Assembly (NCBI RefSeq): GCF_900116855.1
Contig: NZ_UETD01000004.1
Location: 178,066 to 242,065, forward strand
Source: Ruminococcus flavefaciens
GTDB taxonomy: Bacteria > Bacillota > Clostridia > Oscillospirales > Ruminococcaceae
Reading direction: 5' to 3'
Length of the DNA stretch: 64,000 nt
Made by a program: the position numbers and the translations under genes. The stretch's first letter is position 1. Every line of letters begins with the position of its first letter. The notes beneath the pieces were generated by a model. It ran no database searches. It was given only the letters and a program-made list of their open reading frames with translations, and had not been told where the DNA came from. Positions 25,751 to 34,217 of the stretch are shown here, in pieces.

Positions 25751-26840
25751 TCTTTACATTTTTCAGATGAAGGAAGACAATATAGGCTTCCTGACCTGCT
25801 TTAAGGTCGAAGCTTCCGACCTCATACTCATCATTTAAATCCATGAGATCATATGTATCAAAGGAGCGGCTGCTGCCCGAACCGCGGCAGATACCGAGTT
25901 CCCGATGGATACCGTGGGTATTTGGCGCGATGGGGTCAATAGCAGACTTAGGAAAGAAGATATTCACTTCGCAGTCATGGCCGCATTTGAAGGAGTAGGC
26001 TTTTGAAGCTGTCTCTGCGGTAAAGAATTCATCGTTCCATTCAGAGCCGTTATCGGGGACGACCTCCCTGACGGTAACAGCACTGCTGTTCTCGTTCCTG
26101 ATAAAATAGGACATATCTCCCACCTGTCCGAGGGAGTAATCCTCATGGACAGTTCCGTTGTTGCTGATGATCGTCCTGCACTCCGCATGAAAGGGGAGCA
26201 TGGAGCTCTGGTCGTACAGTCCAACGTGATCCTTATCCCGATAAGAGACCAGAACGATCTCGTTATTATTATCTTCGCTGAACAGGTATTCGGGCAGGTC
26301 CTTTTTCTTAATTGAAGAAATATCCGTATTCACATATTCTGCAAGGACTGAGCAGCGGCTCCTGCTGAAAAACTCCTCGGGAGCAGAAGTATCGAAGCTC
26401 TCCGAATACATATTGATACATTCATTTTCTATGGGATCAAAGCTTGTCTGAACCATTCCGCCTTTCAGCGTAAGCTGCACAGGCTTGCCAGTTATATCGG
26501 CGATGGCAGTACAGAAGTAGTCCGCAATGTCCTTGCTCTGGTAATTGTCACTTCCGTCAGTATTATCTGTTGCACCGTCTATATACACACCGAAGTCACG
26601 GCCATCGTGGTTCATACGGACGTATACCGTAGACAGGGGAGTAGAGTTTATCCAGCCATATTTTCTTTCCTGTTCTGCACTTCTGACCTCAGGAGTAAAG
26701 CCGTACTTGTCCTCAATATATTTAACGGCATTGGACTTGGCTGTGCTGATATACTGCTTGTTCAGCTTTTTTTGCTCTTTGCTGTCACAGCCTGTAAGCA
26801 CGATGGCAGCCATGACGACTGATAAAATTATTTTCTTCAT
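25746..26840 (-). CDS. Predicted lipoprotein of unknown function
   Basis: The protein begins MKKIILSVVMAAIVLTGC, a lipoprotein signal peptide with the lipobox LTGC, so Cys18 is the predicted lipid anchor and the protein should sit outside the membrane. The mature 347 residues are polar, with several scattered cysteines and no domain I can name. It is the last gene of a - strand run behind an ANTAR regulator and a small membrane protein; the 23 bp gap to the latter makes co-transcription likely. A role in sensing or binding outside the cell is possible but unsupported. Confidence 0.75.
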   Translation of the reverse strand: MKKIILSVVMAAIVLTGCDSKEQKKLNKQYISTAKSNAVKYIEDKYGFTPEVRSAEQERKYGWINSTPLSTVYVRMNHDGRDFGVYIDGATDNTDGSDNYQSKDIADYFCTAIADITGKPVQLTLKGGMVQTSFDPIENECINMYSESFDTSAPEEFFSRSRCSVLAEYVNTDISSIKKKDLPEYLFSEDNNNEIVLVSYRDKDHVGLYDQSSMLPFHAECRTIISNNGTVHEDYSLGQVGDMSYFIRNENSSAVTVREVVPDNGSEWNDEFFTAETASKAYSFKCGHDCEVNIFFPKSAIDPIAPNTHGIHRELGICRGSGSSRSFDTYDLMDLNDEYEVGSFDLKAGQEAYIVFLHLKNVKK

Positions 26841-26863
26841 AATAATTGCTTATTGTAAGCTGT

Positions 26864-27250
26864 TTACTTTTGTTTTGACGGAATATGAGTAAAAATGTAA
26901 AATGCCGCCGCAAAAACGCCTATACCGATACGGACGGCTATGAATCTTGTCTTGACGAACCACACAAAGAGCAGCACGATTACTGTCAGGAAAATAAACA
27001 GGCATACCAGCATAAATATACTGTTTGAGGCGACGATCTTATCAACATTTGTGTCGATGATCTGACCGTTTTCGACGGTTATTTCGATGGTACTGCCCAC
27101 ATCGACTATCATGTGGGTACCGTCTTTGTATGTAGCAGTCTGCTTTGTGCCGTCTTTTTCGTACTCACAGGTAAACACCGAAAGCTCAGACTCGCTGTCC
27201 TTTTGTCTGTCGGTAATGACGGCAATGAATTTTTCGCTCATATCATTCAT
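26864..27250 (-). CDS. Small membrane protein, DUF3592-like pattern
   Basis: A polar N-terminal half (AVITDRQKDSES ... CEYEKDGTKQTATYKD ... VGSTIEITVENGQI) reads like the beta-rich region of DUF3592-type membrane proteins. It is followed by two hydrophobic segments near the C terminus (IFMLVCLFIFLTVIVLLFVWFV and VRIGIGVFAAAFYIFT). I chose ATG 27250 (start MNDMSEKF), which overlaps the ANTAR stop by 8 bp; ATG 27241 is equally possible. The function is unknown. The overlap indicates translational coupling to the ANTAR gene. Confidence 0.65.
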   Translation of the reverse strand: MNDMSEKFIAVITDRQKDSESELSVFTCEYEKDGTKQTATYKDGTHMIVDVGSTIEITVENGQIIDTNVDKIVASNSIFMLVCLFIFLTVIVLLFVWFVKTRFIAVRIGIGVFAAAFYIFTHIPSKQK

Positions 27251-27812
27251 ACTGAGCAAGTATGCGGACCGCAACTTCAAGACGAGTCTGGCGGTTGTTC
27301 ATAGCCTGCTTTTCGATATATTTATGAGCCTGAGGCTCGGTGAACTTCAGGTACTTCATCAGCGTAGTTTTAGCGCGGTTTATGGTACGCATTTCCTCTA
27401 TTCGGCTGAGAATATCGGAGCTTTCCTTTTTTACGCCTGCCATGCGGACTCTTGCGGCGATGACCAGCCTTATGGTGCGCTGGAGAAGCTCTCTTGTGAC
27501 AGGTCTTGCGAGGACGTTTATACCGCTGTCTGAGACTCTGTCAGCGATCTCGTCGGAAACATCGCTGCCGCAGATAAGTATGATACCTGCTGAAGTGTTA
27601 TCGGCGATCATTTCCGCAAGCTCCTGACCGAACTCATCGGACAGGGGAGTATTTATGATAACAAGTTCGGGCTCAGTATCATTTTTGACGAGCCTTCTGG
27701 CTTCACTTCCGCTGACAGCCGAAGCTATCCTGCCGCAGCCCTCTATTCTGAGGAGCTGCTCTGCAAGCTCCGAGACCTCATTATTGGCGGAAACAATAAG
27801 TGCTCTTTCCAT
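27243..27812 (-). CDS. ANTAR-domain RNA-binding regulator with degenerate receiver domain
   Basis: The C-terminal third (about residues 130-189) is an ANTAR domain: IEEMRTINRAKTTLMKYLKFTEPQAHKYIEKQAM. ANTAR proteins bind paired hairpins in nascent RNA and prevent termination. The N-terminal 120 residues have the receiver fold, but the acidic pocket is SANNE in place of an Asp pair, the phosphoacceptor site reads VIINTP (Asn54 where Asp is expected), and the usual Lys-Pro is Arg-Pro. Phosphorylation is therefore unlikely. It lies 8 bp downstream of a glutamine synthetase homologue; in Clostridium saccharobutylicum an ANTAR gene (nitR) follows glnA and acts as antiterminator. Confidence 0.88.
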   Translation of the reverse strand: MERALIVSANNEVSELAEQLLRIEGCGRIASAVSGSEARRLVKNDTEPELVIINTPLSDEFGQELAEMIADNTSAGIILICGSDVSDEIADRVSDSGINVLARPVTRELLQRTIRLVIAARVRMAGVKKESSDILSRIEEMRTINRAKTTLMKYLKFTEPQAHKYIEKQAMNNRQTRLEVAVRILAQYE

Positions 27813-27820
27813 TTATTCCC

Positions 27821-29116
27821 TCACACAAACTTGAAATAGGACTCTTCCTCGAATTTATCCTTATCCGCTGCTTTTCCGTAATCCTCTATCTGCCTGTCAA
27901 GCTGAGCGAAAACGTTGTTTCTTATCTCCTTGGAGAGATTTTCGATGACGAATACGCTCTTTTTAGCGATAGCGGCAGCCTCCTCCAGAGTAGAGGGCAG
28001 GGGCTGGAACAGGTCGCAGTTCTCACCGCTGTGCATAGTGCTTTCAAAGAGGGAGCAGTCATTGGACTGTATACCCTCGATACCTGCGGCAAGGATGAGC
28101 TTGAAAGTGATATAGGGATTGCAGCAGGCGTCTGCTGAGCGAATCTCGATACGGGGAGAGATGCCCACAGGCTTAGGTACTCTTATGAGCTGAGCGCAGT
28201 TCTCGGAGGACCAGTTGACGTACTTGGGGGCATAACCGATGCCGAAGCGCTTGTAGGAGTTGGTGGTGCAGTTGAGGAAAGCGGTTATTTCTCTCATTCT
28301 GCGGAGAACGCCCGAAATGAAGCATTTTCCCTCGTTAGGCATAGCATTTATATCGTCCCCGAAGATATTCTCGCCGCCCTTTTTAAGGCTTATGGAGATA
28401 CTGAGAGCGCTTCCGTGCTCATCGGGGAGAGGCTTGGGCATAAATGAAGCGAAAAGACCGCTCTGAGCCGCAATTGACTTAACAACAGTCTTGTAGTGGA
28501 CCATGTTGTCGGCGGCTGTGATAGGTTCGCTTTCGCGGAACTCTATCTCATTCTGAGCAGGACCGTGCTTATGACATGAGCTTTTGGGGCTCATACCCAT
28601 TTCCTCAAGGGAAAGGCATATCTCGCGTCTTGCGTTCTCGCACTTATCAAGGGGGGCAACATCGAGGTAGCCGCCCTTGTCGTGTGGAATCTTGGTAGGC
28701 TCGCCGCGCTCGTCCAGCTCAAAGAGGTAGAACTCACATTTGGTACCCATTTCGCATGAATAGCCGTCCAGACGGAGCTGATTGATGTAGTTGGTGAGCT
28801 CAGTACGCATATCGCCTACATAGTCGCTTCCGTCGGTGTTTTTGAGAGCGCAGAAGAAGCGTACAACGCGGCCTGACTTAGGTCTCCACGGGAGAACGGA
28901 AAGAGTAGAGATATCGGGGACGAGAAGCAGGTCGGAGCAGCCCTCCGCAATACATGAAGCGTCAAAGGGGATGCCGTACTCAAATGCTCTCGGAAGCTCA
29001 TTTGGCATTATAGCAACATTCTTGAGATTACCGAACATATCGCAGAAGGTAAGTCTGATGAATTTTACGTCATTCTCTTCAACGAATTTAAGTATCTCTT
29101 TAGGAGAAAAGCTCAT
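27821..29116 (-). CDS. Glutamine synthetase-family protein with altered active site
   Basis: The whole 431-residue chain aligns by eye with type I glutamine synthetase: FIRLTFCDMFGNLKNV at the start, the central barrel, NSYKRFGIGYAP, and the RIEIRSADACCNPY segment. Several active-site residues are not conserved. The first metal-ligand pair reads KCEF (Lys126 for Glu); the second cluster reads CHKHGPAQNE (Lys183 for Glu, Glu190 kept); GSALSISISL has Ser239 where the metal-binding His is expected; the flap Glu after GY is deleted; and an Arg in the NRS motif is Cys307. It is probably not a normal synthetase; a sensor or a different ligase are both possible. A hairpin precedes the start. Confidence 0.8.
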   Translation of the reverse strand: MSFSPKEILKFVEENDVKFIRLTFCDMFGNLKNVAIMPNELPRAFEYGIPFDASCIAEGCSDLLLVPDISTLSVLPWRPKSGRVVRFFCALKNTDGSDYVGDMRTELTNYINQLRLDGYSCEMGTKCEFYLFELDERGEPTKIPHDKGGYLDVAPLDKCENARREICLSLEEMGMSPKSSCHKHGPAQNEIEFRESEPITAADNMVHYKTVVKSIAAQSGLFASFMPKPLPDEHGSALSISISLKKGGENIFGDDINAMPNEGKCFISGVLRRMREITAFLNCTTNSYKRFGIGYAPKYVNWSSENCAQLIRVPKPVGISPRIEIRSADACCNPYITFKLILAAGIEGIQSNDCSLFESTMHSGENCDLFQPLPSTLEEAAAIAKKSVFVIENLSKEIRNNVFAQLDRQIEDYGKAADKDKFEEESYFKFV

Positions 29117-29143
29117 TGAAAGACCTCCAGTTATAATTATTCA

Positions 29144-29167
29144 GGGAACAGCGTCATTGATGTTCCC
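29144..29167 (-). promoter_or_regulatory. Leader hairpin of the glutamine synthetase-like gene, possible ANTAR target
   Basis: Seven base pairs (29161-29167 with 29144-29150) are followed by one mismatch and a C-G pair closing a six-base loop that reads AATGAC on the transcribed strand. Known ANTAR target hairpins have a hexaloop with A at position 1 and G at position 4, which this fits. Only one such hairpin is evident, and no terminator follows it, so the match is suggestive only. It lies 27 nt upstream of the ATG. Confidence 0.35.
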
Positions 29168-29385
29168 TATACAATAAGCTATTACAGTTATAACATACAA
29201 ATAATGCTCTGCTGATTTGTGCAATATGCAGAACATATGTTAATTTTTTATGATATACAACGGAAAATCATTGTTTTTATGCTGTTTTTTGCCCACTTAT
29301 GAAAGGGGTGATAAAAGGTACTCCGCATATGAAAAAGGAGACCGCTCATACAGCGCTGTATTTATGATACGAACTGACGTCAGTA
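29168..29385. other. Non-coding stretch between the GS-like gene and a membrane protein gene
   Basis: The AT-rich region should contain the promoter of the GS-like gene (- strand); TTGCAC near 29220 and AT-rich -10 candidates downstream are weak. A perfect 14 bp palindrome (29349-29362, ATACAGCGCTGTAT) and an imperfect TGATAC/GTATCA inverted pair around the palindrome CTGACGTCAG (29365-29387) lie next to the end of the membrane protein gene and may be its terminator or an operator. Confidence 0.35.
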
Positions 29386-30171
29386 TCACACAGAAAGCAT
29401 AGCACACACAAATATAAAAATGGAAATGAATATGTGCAGCTTGCACTTTGAAATTGCTTCCATCAGAGCGAGCTGCTTGGCGTACATTCTGTACAGTATA
29501 CCCACAGTTGCAGGCATAAGAACGCCAATGATAGAAAAGCCTGGCACAGAGGAATTCAGTGCCATAAACAGGATAAAGATACCGATGAATTCCAGTATCA
29601 GCACCTCAGTGACGAGCATACCAAAGTTTCCGCCCTTTTTAGCGGTGGAGTCCTGAGCATCGGCATTGGCAAAGAGGGCGTCAAGCTTGTCCTCGGCATC
29701 GCTGAGCTTTTGTGAAGTTTCATCCGGATCGGCAGACGCTTTCTTTTTATCGGCGAAAATATCGCGGCTGAGCTTGCTCGGAGCCTTGCTCTGCGATTTT
29801 GCGCTTGCGAACATAGCCGCAACTCTTGCCTCTGCCTCCGAGACCTTATCTGTCTCACTGACAGCTTCGGCGGAGTCAGCCACGGTATCCGACGGGATAT
29901 CTGCGGATGTTTCGGAAACTGCTGTTTCCGCTTTCGCAGGAATAGTCTCCTCACGGGGAGGCGTGTCCGCAGGCACCTTGCTCTCCTGCTTGACAGGCGG
30001 AACAAAGGGCAGAACAGGAGCCGTATCCTCATTGCGTGAGCTCCTCTTTTTTACGGGACGCTTGTTTTGGGACTTGGCATTGGCGAACATAGCTGCAACC
30101 TTTGCTTCAGCCTCTCTTATTCTGTCAGCCTGCTGCTGATCGGGAGTGGTATTTACGGCGTTATCCTGCAT
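29386..30171 (-). CDS. Membrane protein with three copies of an AAMFA-type helical motif
   Basis: The 261-residue protein has a long polar cytoplasmic part and a C-terminal membrane part with three helices (about 184-206, 211-228, 244-261). The polar part holds a motif twice almost unchanged (residues 18-37 IREAEAKVAAMFANAKSQNK and 110-129 VSEAEARVAAMFASAKSQSK) and a third divergent copy (157-172, LSDAEDKLDALFANAD). Low-complexity Pro/Glu/Thr/Ser/Lys linkers lie between them. There is no signal peptide. I do not know the family; the motifs look like short interaction helices. It precedes nothing closely and lies 34 bp after ychF. Confidence 0.7.
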   Translation of the reverse strand: MQDNAVNTTPDQQQADRIREAEAKVAAMFANAKSQNKRPVKKRSSRNEDTAPVLPFVPPVKQESKVPADTPPREETIPAKAETAVSETSADIPSDTVADSAEAVSETDKVSEAEARVAAMFASAKSQSKAPSKLSRDIFADKKKASADPDETSQKLSDAEDKLDALFANADAQDSTAKKGGNFGMLVTEVLILEFIGIFILFMALNSSVPGFSIIGVLMPATVGILYRMYAKQLALMEAISKCKLHIFISIFIFVCAMLSV

Positions 30172-30205
30172 TTTATCCCTCCTGCTGCGGTTTTATTGAT
30201 GTGAC

Positions 30206-31300
30206 TTATACGTTGAATCTGAACAGAACTATATCTCCGTCCTGCATAACGTACTCCTTGCCCTCAAGGCGCACAAGCCCCTTTTCCTTGGCGGCAGCCA
30301 TGCTTCCGCAAGCCATAAGGTCGTCGTAGGAGATGACCTCTGCACGGATAAAGCCCTTCTCGAAGTCGGTATGTATCTTACCTGCTGCCTGAGGAGCCTT
30401 AGTGCCCTTGGTGATAGTCCATGCGCGGACCTCCTGCTTGCCTGCGGTGAGGTAGGAGATAAGACCGAGGAGCGCATAGCCCTCCTTGATGATACGGTTG
30501 AGACCCGATACCTCAAGACCCAGCTCACTGAGGAACATAGCCTTGTCCTCGTCGCCCATGTCCGAGATCTCAGCCTCTATCTGAGCGCAGATAGGCAGAA
30601 CAGCGGAGTGCTCCTCCTCTGCCAGCTTGCAGACAGCCTTGTAGTTCTCGTTAGTGTCGATATTGTTTGTGAAGTCATCCTCGCTGAGGTTAGCAGCATA
30701 GATGACGGGCTTAGCGGACAGCAGGGGAGTAGACTTTATAAGCTCCCTCTCCTCGTCTGTGAAGTCGAAGCCTCTTGCGGACTTGCCGTTTTCAAGGTGT
30801 GACTTCAGTCTCTCGAGGAAGTCTATCTCCGCAAGGTACTTCTTATCTCCCTTGGCAGCCTTCTTTGCGCGGTCGATACGTCTGTCCACCATTTCGATAT
30901 CGGAGAAGATAAGCTCCAGATTGATGGTCTCGATGTCGCGGAGAGGGTTTATGCTTCCGTCAACGTGGATGATATTTGGGTCCTCGAAGCATCTTACAAC
31001 GTGAACGATGGCGTCCACCTCACGGATATCCGCAAGGAACTTATTTCCCAAACCTTCGCCTTTTGAAGCTCCCTTTACCAGACCTGCGATGTCAACGAAT
31101 TCCAGAGTTGCGGGAGTGAACTTATCAGGCTCATACATTTCAGCCAGCTTGTCCAGTCTCTCATCGGGGACAGAAACTATACCCACGTTCTTTTCGATAG
31201 TGCAGAAGGGATAGTTTGCTGACTCTGCACCTGCATTGGTGAGAGCGTTGAAAAGAGTGCTTTTGCCCACGTTGGGCAGACCTACCATACCAAGTTTCAT
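30206..31300 (-). CDS. ychF: Redox-regulated ATPase YchF (OLA1 family)
   Basis: This Obg-related P-loop protein prefers ATP and binds ribosomes. Motifs: MKLGMVGLPNVGKSTLFNALT with the Walker A at the N terminus, a G3-type FVDIAGLVKGASKGEGLGN, the atypical specificity motif YAANLSEDDF, and a C-terminal TGS-like domain ending KEYVMQDGDIVLFRFNV. The 364-residue length is standard. Conserved in nearly all bacteria and associated with stress and translation; exact role unsettled. Confidence 0.97.
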   Translation of the reverse strand: MKLGMVGLPNVGKSTLFNALTNAGAESANYPFCTIEKNVGIVSVPDERLDKLAEMYEPDKFTPATLEFVDIAGLVKGASKGEGLGNKFLADIREVDAIVHVVRCFEDPNIIHVDGSINPLRDIETINLELIFSDIEMVDRRIDRAKKAAKGDKKYLAEIDFLERLKSHLENGKSARGFDFTDEERELIKSTPLLSAKPVIYAANLSEDDFTNNIDTNENYKAVCKLAEEEHSAVLPICAQIEAEISDMGDEDKAMFLSELGLEVSGLNRIIKEGYALLGLISYLTAGKQEVRAWTITKGTKAPQAAGKIHTDFEKGFIRAEVISYDDLMACGSMAAAKEKGLVRLEGKEYVMQDGDIVLFRFNV

Positions 31301-31324
31301 ATTTATTCTTACCTTTCATATCAT

Positions 31325-31352
31325 ATGTTTCCCCGCCGATAAAGGCGGGGAG
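31325..31352 (-). other. Short GC-rich hairpin between genes
   Basis: CCCCGCC and GGCGGGG (31331-31350) form a seven base pair stem with a six-base loop. It lies between the end of the EAL gene and the start of ychF. There is no T-tract on either side, so it may act as a weak terminator or a 3' stabilising hairpin. Confidence 0.35.
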
Positions 31353-31361
31353 AAATAGCTT

Positions 31362-34100
31362 TTAGTTGCTTGCGTAGGTTGTACGCTTGTTGTTTACCAG
31401 CGAGCTAACGTTTGAGTTCTGTATCTGGACATCGCCGTTTTCCGTGCCGATATCCTTTGGATTGCCGGCATTGACCACCAGTGATACCTGAGAGTCGATG
31501 ATGGTGACATTTCCTGTTCCTGCGGCATCGCCGATACCCGTAACGTCGTCGCCCTCGGAGTCGATAGAGATAACAGCGTCCCTTATCTTGGTGTTGACAC
31601 TGCCCTTCATGGCACCGATAGCGGAGTGCTTTGCGGAGCGCATCTTCATGTCTATCTTGCCGTTTTTGATGTAGATACTGCCCTCGCCGTCTTCAAGAAC
31701 GCCTATGCCCACAGCCTGAGCGCCTGTGCAGGTCATTACGATATCAGCACCCGTGCTGATAGTGGAAATGCCCTTACAGCTTCCGATACCCGTTACGCGG
31801 TTGCCCGATATGGTTATATCCATTGAGCAGTCCTCGCCGATATCGATATTGGCGTCGCCGTTGAAGCTTCCCACGGCAAGACCGTTGTGGGAGTACATAT
31901 ATATCTTTATCTTGCCCGAGCGGAGATTTATCTCCGAGTCGTCATCGTTATAGCCGCCGCCGATACACATGGACTCAACGCTGTTTGAGATTATCTCGAG
32001 AGTACCGCTGAAGTCCACGGTGATATCGCCGTAGCCGTGGTCGTAGTCGTTGCCTATGCCGATGCCCTCCGAGGCGTAGCAGTCGATAGTGAGGCTGCCC
32101 TTGCCGTTTAGCTCGAACTGTGAGCCCATGGGGACGTAAATTCCCGAGTAGCCCAGCTTGTTTGCCTTTACAACGGTGAGCACCAGTCTTGCATATTCGC
32201 CCACGGATATAGTGGGCTTGCTGTTGCCGCTGGTTATATTGCAGTTTTTCAGCGTAAGCTCACAGCTGTGATTGTCCATGATGGAAATGTTCATCTTCAC
32301 GGGCTTGTCGGGATCGCCGACGATGGTGAGCTTGCTCTGATAAACGTGTATATCGGTATATTTTTCGAGTGCCAGCTTCACAAGATCCAGCTCTGTATCG
32401 TTCTGAGCGGCGTATATCTTCTTTACGCCCTCAGGACGGGTCTCAAGGTTGGTTCTGATTATTTCGTCCTTGATGTCAGCTGATATGCTGTTGAGGAACA
32501 GGGGCTTGGGCTTGGAAGTGTAGTAGCCCTGAACCAGATCAACACCGAGACGGATAACGGTCTTCAGCTCCTGAAGGGTCTCAACTCCCTCAGCCAGTGA
32601 TTTCAGCTGATTATCGTGGCAGAACTCTATGACAGATGTGACCAGCTGCTGCTTCTTCAGATCATTGTGTATATCGCTGATGAGAGAGCGGTCTATCTTG
32701 ATGTAATCGGGGGAGTAGTGCAGCAGGTTTGAGCTGTTGGAATAGCCTGTGCCGTAGTCGTCGATAGCCAGCATGGCTCTTGCAAAGCCGCAGCGCTTTT
32801 TCAGCGTCTCTATGCCCTTTGCGGAGGAAGCAGACTCCTCCACGATCTCGATAACGGTCTTTTCAAGGAGCTCGCCGTAGGTAAGGTAAAGTTCGTTGAA
32901 GTCCTCGTCGGTGAGAAGGTGATTGGGCAGGCAGTTTATGAACAGCTTTCTGTTCTCGAAGATCTGCTGATTATCGCTGAGAAGCTTCATGGTGTTGAAG
33001 AATGTGAGCTTCTCGATGGCGTAGAGGTCATTCTGAGCCTCGCCGATCTTTAGTATCTGCTTCGGAGCCATTTTTATATCGCCCACAGTTCTCATGAGAG
33101 CCTCGTAGGCAACTATCTCACCTGTCTGGGTCTCCACGATAGGCTGGAGGTAGTAGGTGAGCAGGTTTTCCTGCACTATGCGCGAGAAGGTCTGTGCATT
33201 GCGGTATGAGTCCTTTTCGCGGATGTAGTTCTCCTCGGAGAACCAGTTGATGACAGAGCGTTTGTCTGTTCTGGCTTCAAAGAGGGCAAACTCGGAATAG
33301 TTCACCAGCATATTGAAGTCGGAAGCCTCCTCGGGGAAGGAAGCACAGCCTATGGACAGGCTTATTCGGCTCTTATCGGAGATATCTATTATCTCGCCGA
33401 AGTCATCGGTGAGTATGCAGTTCTGTACAGCCTCGTCCATGCTGTTGAGGATGTTGTAAATGCTCATCTTGTCGCAGTCGCAGAAGAACACGCATATCTC
33501 ATAGTTGGACTTTGAGCCGATAATGAGCGTATCGCTGGCGAAGCTTTTCAGTGCCTCCGCAACAGATGTGATACAGCTGTTGGTGTTGTCAACAGTGAGG
33601 TAAGAGCCCAGCTTGTCTATGCCGTTTATGTAGATAGTTGCAAGGCAGGCGTGCTGTATCTCGGGAAGTATCTTCTTTATCTTCTGTGAGAAGGACGGAT
33701 AGGAGGGGAGTCTTGTGATGGGGTCGTACTCCACGAAGGACTGACGCTCGTTGATATCGGTTATCTGGCGTGTGAAGTCCTGTACGAAGCCCAGCCACTC
33801 GTCGCTGCTCTCATAGATGTTCATTTTTATGTAGCGCGAAGTGCTTCCGTCGGTGAATTTATATATATGCTTCTGTCCTTCAACAGGACTTTTCGATATC
33901 TTCTCAAGAAGATTGAAAAACTCGAATTCGTTGATCTTTTCACTCGGGCATCCGAGCATATGACAGGCGGCGGCATCAAGGTAGGCTGCCTTTTCCTTTG
34001 CGATGTAGGTAAACGCACCTATATTGCCTACAAACTGCTGGAATACCTGCCAGTCATGGCTCAGCGCGGGAGGAGTTTTGCTAAAATCAAATATACTCAT
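31362..34100 (-). CDS. Cytoplasmic PAS-GGDEF(degenerate)-EAL protein with C-terminal beta-helix domain
   Basis: The order is an N-terminal PAS-like region (about 20-115), a GGDEF-fold domain with no GGDEF motif (about 120-290; the site reads SKSNYEICVFF), a complete EAL domain (about 300-540) and a beta-helix-like region (about 605-905). The EAL catalytic residues are all present: Glu334 in EALM, Asn389, Glu418, Asp447-Asp448 in DDYGTGYS, Lys468, Glu504. It should hydrolyse c-di-GMP to pGpG. The C-terminal region has repeating strands ending in GIG or IGGG turns (GIGIGNDYD, CIGGGYNDD, VTGIGSCKG, AVGIGVLED), a pattern common in extracellular carbohydrate-binding helices. There is no signal peptide and no membrane helix. 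Confidence 0.85.
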   Translation of the reverse strand: MSIFDFSKTPPALSHDWQVFQQFVGNIGAFTYIAKEKAAYLDAAACHMLGCPSEKINEFEFFNLLEKISKSPVEGQKHIYKFTDGSTSRYIKMNIYESSDEWLGFVQDFTRQITDINERQSFVEYDPITRLPSYPSFSQKIKKILPEIQHACLATIYINGIDKLGSYLTVDNTNSCITSVAEALKSFASDTLIIGSKSNYEICVFFCDCDKMSIYNILNSMDEAVQNCILTDDFGEIIDISDKSRISLSIGCASFPEEASDFNMLVNYSEFALFEARTDKRSVINWFSEENYIREKDSYRNAQTFSRIVQENLLTYYLQPIVETQTGEIVAYEALMRTVGDIKMAPKQILKIGEAQNDLYAIEKLTFFNTMKLLSDNQQIFENRKLFINCLPNHLLTDEDFNELYLTYGELLEKTVIEIVEESASSAKGIETLKKRCGFARAMLAIDDYGTGYSNSSNLLHYSPDYIKIDRSLISDIHNDLKKQQLVTSVIEFCHDNQLKSLAEGVETLQELKTVIRLGVDLVQGYYTSKPKPLFLNSISADIKDEIIRTNLETRPEGVKKIYAAQNDTELDLVKLALEKYTDIHVYQSKLTIVGDPDKPVKMNISIMDNHSCELTLKNCNITSGNSKPTISVGEYARLVLTVVKANKLGYSGIYVPMGSQFELNGKGSLTIDCYASEGIGIGNDYDHGYGDITVDFSGTLEIISNSVESMCIGGGYNDDDSEINLRSGKIKIYMYSHNGLAVGSFNGDANIDIGEDCSMDITISGNRVTGIGSCKGISTISTGADIVMTCTGAQAVGIGVLEDGEGSIYIKNGKIDMKMRSAKHSAIGAMKGSVNTKIRDAVISIDSEGDDVTGIGDAAGTGNVTIIDSQVSLVVNAGNPKDIGTENGDVQIQNSNVSSLVNNKRTTYASN

Positions 34101-34217
34101 GCTCGCTCCTTATACCTTGGGGCTGCAGCGCACCGCCGCAGCTTGTTTCCCCCTTGTGTACCTGCTTTTTTTACGGTCAGCAGGTGACCGTGATAACGTA
34201 CATATTTATACATTTTT

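Noticed and set aside
33589..33798. Out-of-frame frame inside the EAL gene as evidence for a frameshift
   Set aside because: The main frame is continuous and its GGDEF and EAL domains are intact throughout.
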